Positions 41,105 to 55,582 are shown, numbered from the stretch's first letter. The stretch is DNA of 64,000 nucleotides from Klenkia brasiliensis (GCF_900100695.1 NZ_FNCF01000002.1:682001-746000); one strand, 5' to 3'. Notes: generated by a model not told the origin, from the sequence alone. Program-made: numbers and translations.

Positions 41105-41334
41105 CGACCGTAGGTGGAGGGTCCGACAACCGCCGACCGCGGCGGGCCACCGGGCCCGTCGGCCTGACAGCGGGCCCCGGGACGGGTACCGTCGAGCGCG
41201 GTTCGGTCCCGGCCGGCCACCGCCCGGGGGTGCAGACCCCCTCGTGGTGGCCGGGCCCGCGTCACCGCGCGTCCCGCCCGACGGGTCGCGCCACCGGTGG
41301 CCGCGGCGCCCGCACTGGCGTGACGTACCCGGCT
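41105..41334. other. Intergenic region upstream of the rpsL promoter
   Basis: Part of a roughly 560-base gap between the divergent protease and rpsL. Open frames here lack family similarity. I see nothing else of note before the promoter. Confidence 0.4.
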
Positions 41335-41363
41335 TTGACCGGGTTCCACCGCCCGGGTATCGT
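41335..41363 (+). promoter_or_regulatory. rpsL (str operon) promoter
   Basis: TTGACC (41335-41340), 17-base spacer, TATCGT (41358-41363), about 300 bases before the rpsL ATG. This leaves a long leader (41370-41665) in which I see no gene and no clear riboswitch. Confidence 0.72.
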
Positions 41364-41665
41364 GGTCAGCCGTGCCCAGGGATACCTGGGCCTGCTCCCT
41401 CATCGCAGTGCACCTGGGCGTCCGCCCGGTCCCCGGACCGGTCGCCGCCAGGGGGTCCCGCTCCGGTCCGACCGGGGCGCGGGGGCCACGCGCCAGGCGG
41501 GAGGGGTGACCGGATCCCGATCCACCTGACCGGACCACGACAAGGGCGACACGCCCGAGCGCGGGGGCCGGGAGCAGGTGCGGACGGGCCCGGGACCAGC
41601 AGGAACACCAGCACGTACTCAATCCAGAAGCACGACCCAGCGCAGGCAGGAGTTCAAGGCCACCC

Positions 41666-42040
41666 ATGCCCACGATCCAGCAGCTGGTCCGCAAGGGCCG
41701 CGAGGACAAGGTCGAGAAGACCAAGACCCCGGCGTTGAAGGGTTCCCCCCAGCGCCGCGGCGTGTGCACGCGCGTCTACACGACGACGCCGAAGAAGCCG
41801 AACTCGGCGCTGCGCAAGGTCGCCCGCGTCCGGCTCACCAGCGGCGTCGAGGTGACCGCGTACATCCCCGGGGTCGGCCACAACCTGCAGGAGCACTCGA
41901 TGGTGCTCGTGCGCGGTGGCCGCGTGAAGGACCTCCCCGGCGTCCGCTACAAGATCATCCGCGGTTCCCTGGACACCCAGGCGGTTCGTGGTCGCAAGCA
42001 GGCTCGCAGCCGCTACGGCGCGAAGAAGGAGAAGAGCTGA
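41666..42040 (+). CDS. rpsL: 30S ribosomal protein S12
   Basis: 124 residues, standard. [11 protein letters not shown] carries the decoding-centre Lys 43 and [13 protein letters not shown] carries Lys 88; both are the streptomycin-sensitive residues. It begins [20 protein letters not shown]. It lies at the decoding site near helix 44. The start is ATG 41666; the next gene rpsG begins 1 base after its stop. Confidence 0.98.
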   Translation: MPTIQQLVRKGREDKVEKTKTPALKGSPQRRGVCTRVYTTTPKKPNSALRKVARVRLTSGVEVTAYIPGVGHNLQEHSMVLVRGGRVKDLPGVRYKIIRGSLDTQAVRGRKQARSRYGAKKEKS

Positions 42041-42041
42041 C

Positions 42042-42512
42042 ATGCCCCGCAAGGGACCTGCCCCGCGTCGTCCGCTCGTCGCCGACCCGGTCTACCAGTC
42101 GCCGCTGGTCACCCAGCTGGTGAACAAGGTGCTCGTCGACGGCAAGCGCTCGGTCGCCGAGGCGATCGTCTACGGCGCCCTCGAGGGCTGCCGCGCCAAG
42201 ACCGACACCGACCCGGTCGTGACCCTCAAGCGCGCGCTGGACAACGTCAAGCCCGCCCTCGAGGTCCGCAGCCGCCGCGTCGGTGGTGCTACCTACCAGG
42301 TGCCGATCGAGGTGCGCGCCTCGCGCAGCACCACCCTCGGCCTGCGCTGGCTCATCCAGTACTCCCGGTCGCGTCGCGAGAAGACGATGACCGAGCGCCT
42401 GATGAACGAGCTGCTCGACGCCAGCAACGGCCTCGGTGCCGCGGTCAAGCGTCGCGAGGACACCCACAAGATGGCCGAGTCGAACAAGGCCTTCGCGCAC
42501 TACCGCTGGTGA
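42042..42512 (+). CDS. rpsG: 30S ribosomal protein S7
   Basis: 156 residues, standard. [40 protein letters not shown] and [20 protein letters not shown] are S7 signatures. It is a primary binder of the 3' major domain of 16S rRNA and the usual autorepressor of the str operon. Start ATG 42042, one base after the rpsL stop, suggesting coupling. Confidence 0.98.
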   Translation: MPRKGPAPRRPLVADPVYQSPLVTQLVNKVLVDGKRSVAEAIVYGALEGCRAKTDTDPVVTLKRALDNVKPALEVRSRRVGGATYQVPIEVRASRSTTLGLRWLIQYSRSRREKTMTERLMNELLDASNGLGAAVKRREDTHKMAESNKAFAHYRW

Positions 42513-42517
42513 TCACC

Positions 42518-42553
42518 GGCGGCTGGTGAGACCCACCAGCGCCACCAGCCGCC
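42518..42553 (+). terminator. Hairpin between rpsG and fusA (attenuator?)
   Basis: GGCGGCTGGTG (42518-42528) pairs perfectly with 42543-42553 around a 14-base loop. It lies within the str operon, so probably only partial. Confidence 0.4.
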
Positions 42554-42619
42554 ACCCGCGGCGAACCCCGGGCCACCCCCGGGGACCCGCGTCAGGAACC
42601 AGAGCAGGAGAGGCAGGAC

Positions 42620-44707
<2,088 letters not shown>

Positions 44708-44806
44708 GACCGGGCCCGGGCCGTCCCACCGGCGGCCCGGCCCGCGGGCACCAGCCCGCACCCAGATCCGCAGCACTGCGACAGACCAACCCAGAGAGGA
44801 ACCCCA

Positions 44807-46000
<1,194 letters not shown>

Positions 46001-46006
46001 GTCCCC

Positions 46007-46039
46007 GGTGGGCGGCGGCCTGATCGGCCGCCGCCCACC
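46007..46039 (+). terminator. str operon terminator after tuf
   Basis: Perfect 14-bp inverted repeat, GGTGGGCGGCGGCC (46007-46020) with 46026-46039, and a TGATC loop. Confidence 0.88.
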
Positions 46040-46126
46040 ACCCGGGTCGTCCCCGGGAACACCCCGGGTCGACCGACCCAGCAATGACCTCGAGCACCAC
46101 ACGATCGGCAGGAGCGAGACAAGGCG

Positions 46127-46432
46127 ATGGCGGGACAGAAGATCCGCATCCGGCTGAAGGCCTACGACCACGAGGCCATCGATGCCTCGGCGCGGCGCAT
46201 CGTGGACACGGTGACGAAGACCGGAGCGCGCGTCGTCGGCCCGGTGCCGCTGCCGACCGAGAAGAACGTGTACTGCGTCATCCGCTCGCCGCACAAGTAC
46301 AAGGACTCGCGCGAGCACTTCGAGATGCGCACGCACAAGCGGCTCATCGACATCCTCGACCCGACGCCGAAGACGGTCGACGCGCTCATGCGCATCGACC
46401 TGCCGGCCTCGGTCGACGTGAACATCCAGTAA
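46127..46432 (+). CDS. rpsJ: 30S ribosomal protein S10 (NusE)
   Basis: 101 residues, standard: [55 protein letters not shown]. First gene of the S10 operon; S10 also acts in transcription antitermination with NusB and NusG. Start ATG 46127. The promoter should lie in the about 85 bases after the tuf terminator, but I cannot fix it. Confidence 0.98.
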   Translation: MAGQKIRIRLKAYDHEAIDASARRIVDTVTKTGARVVGPVPLPTEKNVYCVIRSPHKYKDSREHFEMRTHKRLIDILDPTPKTVDALMRIDLPASVDVNIQ

Positions 46433-46445
46433 GGGTTTCGGGACA

Positions 46446-47111
46446 ATGGCGAGCACATTCCGTGGTCTCCTCGGCGAGAAGCTGGGGATGACCCAGGTCT
46501 TCGACGAGAACAACCGCATCGTGCCGGTGACCGTGGTCAAGGCCGGCCCGTGCGTGGTGACCCAGGTCCGCACCCCCGAGGTGGACGGCTACTCGGCCAT
46601 CCAGATCGGGTTCGGCGCGATCGACCCCCGCAAGGTGAACAAGCCCGAGGGCGGGCACTTCGCCAAGGCGGGTGTCACCCCGCGCCGGCACCTGGTCGAG
46701 CTGCGCACGAAGGACGCCGGCGAGTACACCGTCGGGCAGGAGCTGACCGCCGACGTGCTGGCCGAGCTGGCCACCGTCGACGTCATCGGCAAGAGCAAGG
46801 GCAAGGGCACCGCCGGTGTCATGAAGCGCCACGGGTTCAAGGGCCTGGGCGCCGGGCACGGCGTGCAGCGCAAGCACCGTTCCCCGGGTTCGATCGGTGG
46901 CTGCGCCACCCCGGGCCGGGTCTTCAAGGGTCTGCGCATGGCCGGGCGCATGGGTGCGGTCACCACGACCACCCTGTCGCTGAAGGTGCACAAGGTCGAC
47001 ACGGAGAAGGGTCTGGTGCTCATCAAGGGCGCCGTCCCGGGTCCGAAGGGTGGGCTGGTCCTCGTCCGTTCCGCGGTCAAGGGCGGCCCCGTGGGGAGTG
47101 ACGCGAAGTGA
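46446..47111 (+). CDS. rplC: 50S ribosomal protein L3
   Basis: 221 residues. It starts with [16 protein letters not shown] and contains [20 protein letters not shown] and [17 protein letters not shown], all L3 signatures reaching the peptidyl-transferase centre. Start ATG 46446. The stop region overlaps the rplD GTG by 4 bases. Confidence 0.98.
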   Translation: MASTFRGLLGEKLGMTQVFDENNRIVPVTVVKAGPCVVTQVRTPEVDGYSAIQIGFGAIDPRKVNKPEGGHFAKAGVTPRRHLVELRTKDAGEYTVGQELTADVLAELATVDVIGKSKGKGTAGVMKRHGFKGLGAGHGVQRKHRSPGSIGGCATPGRVFKGLRMAGRMGAVTTTTLSLKVHKVDTEKGLVLIKGAVPGPKGGLVLVRSAVKGGPVGSDAK

Positions 47112-47869
47112 CCACGTCCACCGAGCAGCGGTCGGACAAGACCGTCGACGTCCTGGACGCGACGGGCAAGAAGAGCGGGACGGCGACCCTCCCGGGTGCG
47201 CTGTTCGACGCCAACGCCAACCTGTCGCTCATGCACCAGGTCGTCGTCGCCCAGCTGGCCGCGGCCCGCCAGGGCACGCACGCCACCAAGACGCGCGCCC
47301 AGGTCAGCGGCACCGGCGCCAAGCCGTACCGCCAGAAGGGCACCGGCCGCGCCCGCCAGGGCTCGCTGCGTGCGCCGCAGTTCGAGGGCGGTGGCATCTC
47401 GCACGGCCCGCAGCCGCGCAACTACGAGCAGAAGACCCCGAAGAAGATGAAGGCCGCCGCCCTGCGCGCCGCCCTCTCCGACCGGGCCCGCGAGGACCGC
47501 GTCCACGTGGTCAGCGCGTTCGTCGCCGGCGACGCGCCCTCGACCAAGGCCGCCCGCACCGCGCTCGAGGCCGTCACGACCTCGGCCAAGGTGCTCGTCG
47601 TCCTGGACCGGGACGACGTCCTGAACTGGGTCAGCCTGCGCAACCTCGGCAACGTCCACCTCATCGAGGCCGGGCAGCTGAACACCTACGACGTGCTCTG
47701 CGCCGACGAGGTCGTGTTCACCGAGGCCGCGCTGGCCGAGTTCGTCGCCGGCCCCGTCAAGGGCGGCCGCGGCCGGGCCAGCAGCTCCGAGGTCAAGGAC
47801 CTGGAGACCCACGAGATCGACAGCGACGTGCCCTCCGTGGCGCCCGCGACCACCGAGGAGAAGGCATGA
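47108..47869 (+). CDS. rplD: 50S ribosomal protein L4
   Basis: 253 residues, longer than the usual 200-225 because of N- and C-terminal tails ([20 protein letters not shown]). The core has [39 protein letters not shown] and the extended loop lining the exit tunnel ([18 protein letters not shown]). Start GTG 47108, overlapping rplC; the stop overlaps the rplW ATG (ATGA). Confidence 0.97.
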   Translation: MTTSTEQRSDKTVDVLDATGKKSGTATLPGALFDANANLSLMHQVVVAQLAAARQGTHATKTRAQVSGTGAKPYRQKGTGRARQGSLRAPQFEGGGISHGPQPRNYEQKTPKKMKAAALRAALSDRAREDRVHVVSAFVAGDAPSTKAARTALEAVTTSAKVLVVLDRDDVLNWVSLRNLGNVHLIEAGQLNTYDVLCADEVVFTEAALAEFVAGPVKGGRGRASSSEVKDLETHEIDSDVPSVAPATTEEKA

Positions 47870-48168
47870 GCGTCCGCGACCCCCGGGACGTCCTGCTGTC
47901 CCCGGTCATCTCGGAGAAGAGCTACGGGCTCCTGGACGAGAACAAGTACACGTTCATCGTCCGCCCGGACGCGAACAAGACCCAGATCAAGATCGCTGTG
48001 CAGCAGGTCTTCAACGTGAAGGTGCTGTCCGTCAACACGATCAACCGCCAGGGGAAGCGCAAGCGCTCCAAGGGCGCCGTGATGGGCAAGCGCAAGGACA
48101 CCAAGCGCGCCATCGTGTCCGTCGCCCCCGGTGACCGCATCGAGCTGTTCGGCGGCCCGGGCGCCTGA
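47866..48168 (+). CDS. rplW: 50S ribosomal protein L23
   Basis: 100 residues: [57 protein letters not shown]. It sits at the tunnel exit, where trigger factor and SRP dock. Start ATG 47866, overlapping rplD by 4 bases. Confidence 0.97.
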   Translation: MSVRDPRDVLLSPVISEKSYGLLDENKYTFIVRPDANKTQIKIAVQQVFNVKVLSVNTINRQGKRKRSKGAVMGKRKDTKRAIVSVAPGDRIELFGGPGA

Positions 48169-48222
48169 CGGCGACCGGACCAGCGACCTCACGCCAGATC
48201 AGACAGGGACTGAGTAGGAACC

Positions 48223-49056
<834 letters not shown>

Positions 49057-49073
49057 GCAGGTAGGGGAAGACC

Positions 49074-49355
49074 ATGCCAAGGAGCCTGAAGAAGGGCCCG
49101 TTCGTCGACGACCACCTGCTCGCCAAGGTGGACGCCCAGAACGAGAAGGGCACCAAGAACGTCATCCGCACCTGGTCGCGGCGTTCCACGATCATCCCGG
49201 ACATGCTCGGCCACACCCTGGCCGTGCACGACGGCCGCAAGCACGTCCCGGTCTTCGTGACCGAGGCCATGGTCGGGCACAAGCTCGGCGAGTTCGCGCC
49301 CACCCGCACCTTCCGTGGGCACGTCAAGGACGACCGCCGGTCGCGGCGCGGCTGA
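49074..49355 (+). CDS. rpsS: 30S ribosomal protein S19
   Basis: 93 residues, standard: [55 protein letters not shown]. It sits in the 30S head with S13. Start ATG 49074 behind GTAGGGGAAG. Confidence 0.98.
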   Translation: MPRSLKKGPFVDDHLLAKVDAQNEKGTKNVIRTWSRRSTIIPDMLGHTLAVHDGRKHVPVFVTEAMVGHKLGEFAPTRTFRGHVKDDRRSRRG

Positions 49356-49377
49356 GCGGGACGAGGAGAGCATCACG

Positions 49378-49842
49378 ATGACTTCCCAGCTGGGGACCGA
49401 CGCCCCGGTCGCCCGGGCCACGGCCCGGTTCGTCCGCGTCACCCCGATGAAGGCCCGGCGGGTGGTGGACCTGATCCGCTACCTGCCCACCGACGAGGCG
49501 CTGGCGCTGCTGCGCTTCGCCCCGCAGACCGCCAGCGAGCCGGTGGCCAAGGTCGTCGCCTCCGCGGTGGCCAACGCCGAGCACAACCTGCAGCTCGACC
49601 CGGCCGCGCTGGTCGTCAGCGCCGCCTACGTCGACGAGGGCCCGACCCTCAAGCGCATCCGGCCGCGCGCCCAGGGGCGGGCGTTCCGGATCAACAAGCG
49701 CACCTCGCACATCACCGTCGAGGTCAGCGAGGTCGCCTCGAGCGCCGAGCTCGCCGCGCGGTCCCGCAAGGCACGTCGTGAGACCGGCCAGTCCGGCCCC
49801 GCGACGCAGCAGAAGACCAACACGAAGGGAGGGGCCCGCTAG
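49378..49842 (+). CDS. rplV: 50S ribosomal protein L22
   Basis: 154 residues. The core about 1-125 contains [19 protein letters not shown] and [20 protein letters not shown], the tunnel-lining hairpin. A roughly 25-residue Lys/Arg/Gln/Thr tail extends beyond the usual about 110-residue form, as in other actinobacteria. Start ATG 49378 behind GACGAGGAGAG. The stop TAG shares its last base with the rpsC GTG. Confidence 0.97.
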   Translation: MTSQLGTDAPVARATARFVRVTPMKARRVVDLIRYLPTDEALALLRFAPQTASEPVAKVVASAVANAEHNLQLDPAALVVSAAYVDEGPTLKRIRPRAQGRAFRINKRTSHITVEVSEVASSAELAARSRKARRETGQSGPATQQKTNTKGGAR

Positions 49843-50753
49843 TGGGTCAGAAGGTCAACCCCCACGGGTTCCGCCTCGGGATCACCACCGACTACAAGTC
49901 GCGCTGGTTCGCCGACAAGCAGTACGCGGACTACGTCAAGGAGGACGTGGCCATCCGCAAGCTGATGGGCAAGGGCATGGAGCGCGCCGGCATCTCGAAG
50001 GTGGAGATCGAGCGCACCCGTGACCGCGTCCGCGTCGACATCCACACCGCGCGCCCGGGCATCGTCATCGGCCGCCGCGGCGCCGAGGCCGACCGCATCC
50101 GGGGTGAGCTGGAGAAGCTCACCGGCAAGCAGGTGCAGCTGAACATCCTCGAGGTCAAGAACCCCGAGTCCGACGCGCAGCTCGTCGCGCAGGGCGTGGC
50201 CGAGCAGCTGTCCAGCCGCGTCAGCTTCCGCCGCGCGATGCGCAAGGCCATGCAGTCGGCCCAGCGCAGCCCGCAGGTCAAGGGCATCCGGGTGCAGTGC
50301 TCCGGTCGCCTGGGCGGCACCGAGATGAGCCGGTCGGAGTTCTACCGCGAGGGTCGGGTGCCGCTGCACACGCTGCGCGCGAACATCGACTACGGCATCT
50401 ACGAGGCCCGCACCACCTTCGGTCGCATCGGCGTCAAGGTCTGGATCTACAAGGGCGACGCGAGCGGCTCCCGCGCCGAGCGCGAGGCCCTCGAGGCCCT
50501 GGCCGCCCGCCAGCAGCGCCGCGAGCGCGCCCAGCGGCCCCGCCGCTCGGGCTCGACCGGCACCACCGCCGGCGGCACCGAGGCCGGCCGCGCCGCGGCC
50601 GAGACCCCGGTCGACACCGCCACCACCGAGGCCCCGGTCGAGGACACCACCGCCACCGCGGTGGAGACCCCGGTCGAGACCACCGCGCAGGGCACCGGCA
50701 CCGCCGGCGCCGAGGGCACCGCCGAGGCGGGCGCCCAGAACACGGAGGGCTGA
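49842..50753 (+). CDS. rpsC: 30S ribosomal protein S3 with long acidic C-terminal tail
   Basis: 303 residues. S3 core about 1-215: [22 protein letters not shown]-type region [37 protein letters not shown]. Residues about 220-303 form a Thr/Ala/Glu low-complexity tail ([20 protein letters not shown]), absent from E. coli S3 (233 residues). S3 forms the mRNA entry site. Start GTG 49842, one base overlap with rplV. Confidence 0.97.
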   Translation: MGQKVNPHGFRLGITTDYKSRWFADKQYADYVKEDVAIRKLMGKGMERAGISKVEIERTRDRVRVDIHTARPGIVIGRRGAEADRIRGELEKLTGKQVQLNILEVKNPESDAQLVAQGVAEQLSSRVSFRRAMRKAMQSAQRSPQVKGIRVQCSGRLGGTEMSRSEFYREGRVPLHTLRANIDYGIYEARTTFGRIGVKVWIYKGDASGSRAEREALEALAARQQRRERAQRPRRSGSTGTTAGGTEAGRAAAETPVDTATTEAPVEDTTATAVETPVETTAQGTGTAGAEGTAEAGAQNTEG

Positions 50754-50756
50754 TCG

Positions 50757-51173
50757 ATGCTCATCCCGCGTCGCGTCAAGCACCGCAAGCAGCACCGTCC
50801 CGACCGCACCGGCCGGGCCAAGGGCGGCACCGCGATCAACTTCGGCGAGTACGCCATCCAGGCCCTCGAGCCGGCGTACGTCACCAACCGGCAGATCGAG
50901 TCCGCCCGTATCGCCATGACCCGCCACATCAAGCGTGGCGGCAAGGTGTGGATCTCGATCTACCCCGACCGCCCGCTGACCAAGAAGCCGGCCGAGACCC
51001 GCATGGGTTCCGGCAAGGGCTCGCCCGAGTGGTGGGTCGCCAACGTGAAGCCCGGCCGCATCATGTTCGAGCTGTCCGGTGTCGACGAGCCCATCGCCCG
51101 CGAGGCGATGCGCCGCGCCATCCACAAGCTGCCCATGAAGTGCCGCTTCATCACCCGTGAAGGAGAGGTGTGA
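50757..51173 (+). CDS. rplP: 50S ribosomal protein L16
   Basis: 138 residues, standard: [56 protein letters not shown]. It organises tRNA binding near the A site. Start ATG 50757, 3 bases after the rpsC stop. The TGA stop shares its last base with the rpmC ATG. Confidence 0.98.
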   Translation: MLIPRRVKHRKQHRPDRTGRAKGGTAINFGEYAIQALEPAYVTNRQIESARIAMTRHIKRGGKVWISIYPDRPLTKKPAETRMGSGKGSPEWWVANVKPGRIMFELSGVDEPIAREAMRRAIHKLPMKCRFITREGEV

Positions 51174-51406
51174 TGGCTGCCGGCCTCACCGCCCCGGAGC
51201 TCCGTGAGCTGTCGGTGGACGAGCTCGCCACGCGTCTGCGTGAGTCGAGGGAAGAACTGTTCAACCTGCGGTTCCAGGTGGCCACCGGCCAGCTGGACAA
51301 CAACCGGCGCCTGCAGACCGTGCGCCGCGACATCGCCCGGATCTACACGATCATGCGCGAGCGCGAGCTGGGTCTGTCGGTCGCCCCGAACGAGGGTGTG
51401 GCATGA
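51173..51406 (+). CDS. rpmC: 50S ribosomal protein L29
   Basis: 77 residues, two-helix protein: [58 protein letters not shown]. It is at the tunnel exit beside L23. Start ATG 51173, coupled to rplP; the stop overlaps the rpsQ ATG (ATGA). Confidence 0.97.
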   Translation: MAAGLTAPELRELSVDELATRLRESREELFNLRFQVATGQLDNNRRLQTVRRDIARIYTIMRERELGLSVAPNEGVA

Positions 51407-51711
51407 GCGAGACCACCAACGAGACCAACGAGGCCGTCGCCTCCGGTCCCGGCCTGGCCGGTCGTGGCTACCGCAAGGTCCGTGAGGGCCTGGTCGTCTC
51501 CGACAAGATGGACAAGACCATCGTCGTCGAGGTCGAGGACCGCGTGAAGCACGGCCTGTACGGCAAGGTCCTGCGCCGCACCAGCAAGCTGAAGGCGCAC
51601 GACGAGGACGGCACCGCCGGCATCGGCGACCGCGTCCAGATCATGGAGACCCGGCCCCTGTCGGCCACCAAGCGCTGGCGCCTGGTGACCGTGATCGAGA
51701 AGGCCAAGTAG
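51403..51711 (+). CDS. rpsQ: 30S ribosomal protein S17
   Basis: 102 residues. OB-fold core [40 protein letters not shown] and [21 protein letters not shown] short Glu/Thr/Asn lead ([15 protein letters not shown]) precedes it. It is the last gene of the S10 operon; a hairpin follows. Confidence 0.97.
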   Translation: MSETTNETNEAVASGPGLAGRGYRKVREGLVVSDKMDKTIVVEVEDRVKHGLYGKVLRRTSKLKAHDEDGTAGIGDRVQIMETRPLSATKRWRLVTVIEKAK

Positions 51712-51738
51712 TCCTCCACGCAGTCCCAGGTCCGGTGT

Positions 51739-51770
51739 GACGACGCCCCCGTGGAAACGGGGGAGTCGTT
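51739..51770 (+). terminator. Hairpin ending the S10 operon (GGAA loop)
   Basis: Stem 51739-51752 with 51757-51770: CCCCCGT/ACGGGGG plus the outer GACGAC region, with one G-A mismatch, closing a GGAA tetraloop. It is between rpsQ and rplN and overlaps the candidate promoter below. Confidence 0.7.
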
Positions 51771-51781
51771 GCGCGTACCCT
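51752..51781 (+). promoter_or_regulatory. Candidate promoter for the spc (rplN) operon
   Basis: TGGAAA (51752-51757), 18-base spacer, TACCCT (51776-51781), about 140 bases before rplN. The -35 overlaps the terminator loop. The match is moderate only. Confidence 0.4.
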
Positions 51782-51924
51782 GGACCACTGGTGCCTCCGC
51801 GGAGGCACCGACACCCGGGACCTGACGGCCGGCGGCGAGAGCCGCCGGCTGTCGCACGTGGGTCCCGACCGCCGCTTCACCGACTCGGCCCGGCGGTCAC
51901 CCCTCACCACTCAGGAGCAACGCA

Positions 51925-52293
51925 GTGATCCAGCAGGAGTCACGACTGCGGGTCGCCGACAACACCGGTGCCAAGGAGATCTTGTGCATCCGTGTCCTCG
52001 GCGGGTCCGGTCGTCGCTACGCGGGCATCGGCGACGTCATCGTCGGCACCGTGAAGGACGCCATCCCCGGCGCGGGGGTCAAGAAGGGCGACGTGGTCAA
52101 GGCCGTCATCGTCCGCACCGTCAAGGAGCGGCGCCGTCCCGACGGCTCCTACATCCGCTTCGACGAGAACGCCGCGGTGATCATCCGCGACAGCGGTGAC
52201 CCGCGCGGCACCCGCATCTTCGGCCCCGTCGGCCGCGAGCTGCGCGACAAGCGCTTCATGCGGATCATCTCGCTCGCCCCGGAGGTGTTGTGA
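51925..52293 (+). CDS. rplN: 50S ribosomal protein L14
   Basis: 122 residues, standard: [59 protein letters not shown]. It forms intersubunit bridges with L19. Start GTG 51925 behind CAGGAGCAACGC. Preceded by a 213-base gap with the terminator and candidate promoter. Confidence 0.98.
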   Translation: MIQQESRLRVADNTGAKEILCIRVLGGSGRRYAGIGDVIVGTVKDAIPGAGVKKGDVVKAVIVRTVKERRRPDGSYIRFDENAAVIIRDSGDPRGTRIFGPVGRELRDKRFMRIISLAPEVL

Positions 52294-52295
52294 CC

Positions 52296-52631
52296 ATGGC
52301 GGAGAAGACTCCTTCCCTGAAGGTCAAGAAGGGCGACCAGGTCGTCGTCCTGTCCGGCAAGGACAAGGGTGCGAAGGGGCGCGTCATCGCCGCCTTCCCC
52401 AAGACCGGCAAGGTGCTCGTCGAGGGCATCGGCCGCGTCAAGAAGCACACCCGCGTGAGCACCAGCCAGCGCGGCTCCCAGTCGGGCGGGATCGTGACCC
52501 AGGAGGCCGCCATCCACGTCAGCAACGTGATGGTGATCGACTCCGAGGGCAAGCCGACCCGCGTCGGCTACCGCAAGGACGAGGACGGACGCAGCATCCG
52601 GGTCTCGAAGCGCACCGGTAAGGACCTCTGA
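52296..52631 (+). CDS. rplX: 50S ribosomal protein L24
   Basis: 111 residues. KOW core [40 protein letters not shown] and [20 protein letters not shown]. It is an assembly initiator of the 50S subunit. The start chosen is ATG 52296 (MAEKTPSLK) with GGAGG ten bases upstream; GTG 52290, overlapping the rplN stop, would add two residues and is equally plausible. Confidence 0.96.
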   Translation: MAEKTPSLKVKKGDQVVVLSGKDKGAKGRVIAAFPKTGKVLVEGIGRVKKHTRVSTSQRGSQSGGIVTQEAAIHVSNVMVIDSEGKPTRVGYRKDEDGRSIRVSKRTGKDL

Positions 52632-52633
52632 TC

Positions 52634-53218
52634 ATGAGCGCACCCACCCGAGAGCTGCCCCGGCTGCTCGCCCGCTACCGCGAGGAGATCGCGCCGGCGC
52701 TGCAGAGCGAGTTCGGCTACGCCAACGTCATGCAGATCCCCGGTCTGACCAAGATCGTGGTCAACATGGGCGTCGGCGAGGCCACCCGTGACGCCAAGCT
52801 GATGGACGGCGCGGTCCGCGACCTCACCGCCATCACCGGCCAGAAGCCCGCGGTCGTCCGCGCCCGCAAGTCCATCGCCCAGTTCAAGCTGCGCGAGGGC
52901 ATGCCGATCGGCGCCAAGGTGACCCTGCGCGGTGACCGCATGTGGGAGTTCCTGGACCGGCTGCTCAGCCTGGCCCTGCCCCGCATCCGCGACTTCCGCG
53001 GCCTGAACTCCAAGCAGTTCGACGGCCACGGCAACTACACGTTCGGGCTGAACGAGCAGTCGATGTTCCGCGAGATCGACGTGGACAAGATCGACCGTCC
53101 GCGCGGCATGGACATCACGCTCGTCACCACCGCCACCACCGACGAGGAGGGTCGCGAGCTGCTCAGCCTGCTGGGCTTCCCCTTCGCCGGCCAGACCGTC
53201 GTCCAGACGACCCGCTGA
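52634..53218 (+). CDS. rplE: 50S ribosomal protein L5
   Basis: 194 residues: [59 protein letters not shown] and [20 protein letters not shown]. It binds 5S rRNA. The start is ATG 52634, two bases after the rplX stop. Standard length for actinobacteria. Confidence 0.98.
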   Translation: MSAPTRELPRLLARYREEIAPALQSEFGYANVMQIPGLTKIVVNMGVGEATRDAKLMDGAVRDLTAITGQKPAVVRARKSIAQFKLREGMPIGAKVTLRGDRMWEFLDRLLSLALPRIRDFRGLNSKQFDGHGNYTFGLNEQSMFREIDVDKIDRPRGMDITLVTTATTDEEGRELLSLLGFPFAGQTVVQTTR

Positions 53219-53237
53219 GCCGGGAACAGGAGACACC

Positions 53238-53423
53238 ATGGCCAAGAAGGCGCTCGTCAACAAGGCGGCCCGCACCCCCAAGTTCAAGGTCCGCGGCTAC
53301 ACCCGGTGCCAGCGCTGCGGTCGCCCGCACGCGGTGTTCCGCAAGTTCGGGCTGTGCCGCATCTGCGTCCGGGAGATGGCCCACGCGGGCGAGCTCCCCG
53401 GCGTGACCAAGTCCTCCTGGTGA
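53238..53423 (+). CDS. rpsZ: 30S ribosomal protein S14, zinc-binding type (S14 type Z)
   Basis: 61 residues. Two CxxC pairs (RCQRCGRPH and LCRICVRE) bind zinc, marking the short C+ type S14; [20 protein letters not shown] start. Start ATG 53238 behind AACAGGAGAC. About 100 bases with no feature separate it from rpsH. Confidence 0.97.
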   Translation: MAKKALVNKAARTPKFKVRGYTRCQRCGRPHAVFRKFGLCRICVREMAHAGELPGVTKSSW

Positions 53424-53522
53424 CCTGCACCCCGTAGGCCACCACCTCCACGCACCACCGATCACCGACAGGCCCCCCGCACGGCGCGGAGGGAACCGCG
53501 GTGAGAGAGGCACGACCGACAC

Positions 53523-53933
53523 ATGACGATGACCGACCCGATCGCGGACATGCTCACGCGGCTCCGGAACGCGAACTCCGCGTACCACGACGCCGCGGCC
53601 ATGCCGTCGTCGAAGCTCAAGACCAAGATCGCCGAGATCCTCCAGCAGGAGGGCTACATCGCCGGCTGGAAGGTCAACGACGTCGAGAAGGACGGCCAGG
53701 TCCGCAAGGAGCTGGTGGTCGACCTGAAGTACGGCCCCAACCGCGAGCGGAGCATCGCCGGTGTCCGGCGGGTCTCCAAGCCCGGTCTGCGGGTCTACGC
53801 CAAGTCCACCGCCCTGCCCAAGGTCCTCGGCGGTCTCGGGGTGGCGATCATCTCCACCTCGACCGGTCTGCTGACCGACAAGCAGGCGAACAAGAAGGGC
53901 GTGGGTGGGGAAGTCCTCGCCTACGTCTGGTAA
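53523..53933 (+). CDS. rpsH: 30S ribosomal protein S8
   Basis: 136 residues: [36 protein letters not shown], the C-terminal [20 protein letters not shown] and VLAYVW. It binds helix 21 of 16S rRNA and is the usual repressor of the spc operon. Start ATG 53523; ATG 53529 two codons later is also possible. Confidence 0.97.
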   Translation: MTMTDPIADMLTRLRNANSAYHDAAAMPSSKLKTKIAEILQQEGYIAGWKVNDVEKDGQVRKELVVDLKYGPNRERSIAGVRRVSKPGLRVYAKSTALPKVLGGLGVAIISTSTGLLTDKQANKKGVGGEVLAYVW

Positions 53934-53946
53934 GGGAGCGCACCAG

Positions 53947-54486
53947 ATGTCTCGAATCGGACGACTCCCCGTCACCGTCCCGGGCGGCGTCGACGTCGCC
54001 ATCGACGGTCGCACCGTGAACGTGAAGGGCCCCAAGGGCTCGCTCGCCCACACCGTCGCCTCCCCGATCTTCGTGGAGAAGGACGAGTCGGGTGCGCTGC
54101 TCGTGCAGCGGCCGGACGACGAGCGGGAGAGCCGCGCGCTGCACGGTCTCTCGCGCACCCTGATCGCCAACATGATCACCGGCGTCACCGAGGGCTACAC
54201 CAAGACCCTCGAGATCGTCGGCGTCGGCTACCGCGTGCAGGCCCGCGGCTCGGACCTCGAGTTCGCGCTCGGCTTCAGCCACCCGGTGCTGGTGAAGGCC
54301 CCCGAGGGCATCACCTTCACCGTCGAGGCCCCGACCCGCTTCAAGGTCAGCGGCATCGACAAGCAGCAGGTCGGCGAGGTCGCCGCCAAGATCCGCAAGC
54401 TGCGCCGGCCCGACCCCTACAAGGGCAAGGGCGTCCGGTACCAGGGCGAGGTCATCAAGCGCAAGGTCGGGAAGACGGGCAAGTGA
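53947..54486 (+). CDS. rplF: 50S ribosomal protein L6
   Basis: 179 residues, standard: [55 protein letters not shown] and the C-terminal [20 protein letters not shown]. It lies near the sarcin-ricin loop. Start ATG 53947. The TGA stop shares its last base with the rplR ATG. Confidence 0.98.
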   Translation: MSRIGRLPVTVPGGVDVAIDGRTVNVKGPKGSLAHTVASPIFVEKDESGALLVQRPDDERESRALHGLSRTLIANMITGVTEGYTKTLEIVGVGYRVQARGSDLEFALGFSHPVLVKAPEGITFTVEAPTRFKVSGIDKQQVGEVAAKIRKLRRPDPYKGKGVRYQGEVIKRKVGKTGK

Positions 54487-54902
54487 TGGCAGACACCAAG
54501 AGCAACGAGAAGTCGGCCCGGGTGCACAAGCCCGTCGGCACCGACATCAGCACCTCGCGGCGGCTGTCGCGCGCCCGCCGGCACAACCGGCTCCGCAAGC
54601 GCGTGGCCGGCACGCCCGAGCGCCCCCGCATGGTGGTCAAGCGCAGCTCGCGCCACGTCCACGTGCAGGTCGTCGACGACACCCAGGGCATCACCCTGGT
54701 CAGTGCCTCGACCATGGACGCGTCGCTGCGCGGCACCGCCGGTGACAAGTCGGCGCTGGCCCGCCAGGTCGGCGCGCTCGTGGCCGACCGGGCCAAGGCC
54801 GCCGGCATCACCGCCGTCGTGTTCGACCGGGGCGGCAACCGCTACCACGGCCGGCTGGCGGCGCTCGCCGACGCCGCCCGCGAGGGCGGGCTGGACTTCT
54901 GA
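54486..54902 (+). CDS. rplR: 50S ribosomal protein L18
   Basis: 138 residues: [40 protein letters not shown] and [20 protein letters not shown]. It binds 5S rRNA with L5. An N-terminal about 15-residue extension ([15 protein letters not shown]) precedes the core. Start ATG 54486; GTG 54483 is one codon upstream. Its TGA overlaps the ATG of a 15-codon micro-ORF. Confidence 0.97.
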   Translation: MADTKSNEKSARVHKPVGTDISTSRRLSRARRHNRLRKRVAGTPERPRMVVKRSSRHVHVQVVDDTQGITLVSASTMDASLRGTAGDKSALARQVGALVADRAKAAGITAVVFDRGGNRYHGRLAALADAAREGGLDF

Positions 54903-54949
54903 TGGGCGCCCAGCAGCTCATGACCACGCAGATCGAGAGGGACTTCTGA
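54902..54949 (+). CDS. 15-codon micro-ORF bridging rplR and rpsE
   Basis: ATG 54902 overlaps the rplR stop by one base and the TGA (54947-54949) overlaps the rpsE ATG by one base. It reads [15 protein letters not shown] and contains the rpsE ribosome binding site (GAGAGGG). A 12-base direct repeat GGACTTCTGATG occurs at 54893-54904 and 54940-54951, so the segment looks like a 47-bp insertion or tandem-duplication product. It may serve only to carry ribosomes from rplR to rpsE; no function is known. Confidence 0.4.
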   Translation: MGAQQLMTTQIERDF

Positions 54950-55581
54950 TGCCAGGACCACAGCGACGCGGCGGTGGCGCCGGCGGTGCCGGTGGCGCCG
55001 GCGGCGGCAACGACCGACGTGACCGGCGGGACGGCGGCGGCCGCGGCCCCGGCGGCCCGGCCGAGAAGAGCCAGTTCCTCGAGCGGGTCGTGGCCATCAA
55101 CCGCGTGTCCAAGGTCGTCAAGGGTGGTCGGCGCTTCAGCTTCACCGCCCTGGTGATCGTGGGCGACGGCGACGGCACCGTGGGTGTCGGCTACGGCAAG
55201 GCCAAGGAGGTGCCCGCGGCGATCGCCAAGGGCGTCGAGGAGGCCAAGAAGCACTTCTACCGCGTGCCGCGCATCGCCAGCACCATCCCGCACCCGGTGC
55301 AGGGCGAGGCCGCTGCCGGTGTCGTGCTGCTCAAGCCCGCCAGCCCCGGTACCGGCGTCATCGCCGGTGGCCCGGTGCGTGCGGTGCTCGAGTGCGCCGG
55401 CATCCACGACGTGCTGTCCAAGAGCCTGGGGTCCTCGAACCCGATCAACATCGTGCACGCCACGATGCAGGCGCTGAAGGACCTCGTCCGCCCCGAGGAG
55501 ATCGCGGCCCGCCGCGGTCTGCCGCTTGAGGACGTCGCCCCCGCCGCCATGCTGCGGGCGCGTGCCGGTCAGGGGGTGTGA
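54949..55581 (+). CDS. rpsE: 30S ribosomal protein S5 with Gly-rich N-terminal extension
   Basis: 210 residues. The Gly/Arg-rich lead (about 1-40, [20 protein letters not shown]) is followed by the S5 core: [61 protein letters not shown]5 functions in decoding fidelity and mRNA helicase activity at the entry site. Start ATG 54949, chosen by the overlap with the micro-ORF and by GAGAGGG. Confidence 0.97.
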   Translation: MPGPQRRGGGAGGAGGAGGGNDRRDRRDGGGRGPGGPAEKSQFLERVVAINRVSKVVKGGRRFSFTALVIVGDGDGTVGVGYGKAKEVPAAIAKGVEEAKKHFYRVPRIASTIPHPVQGEAAAGVVLLKPASPGTGVIAGGPVRAVLECAGIHDVLSKSLGSSNPINIVHATMQALKDLVRPEEIAARRGLPLEDVAPAAMLRARAGQGV

Positions 55582-55582
55582 C

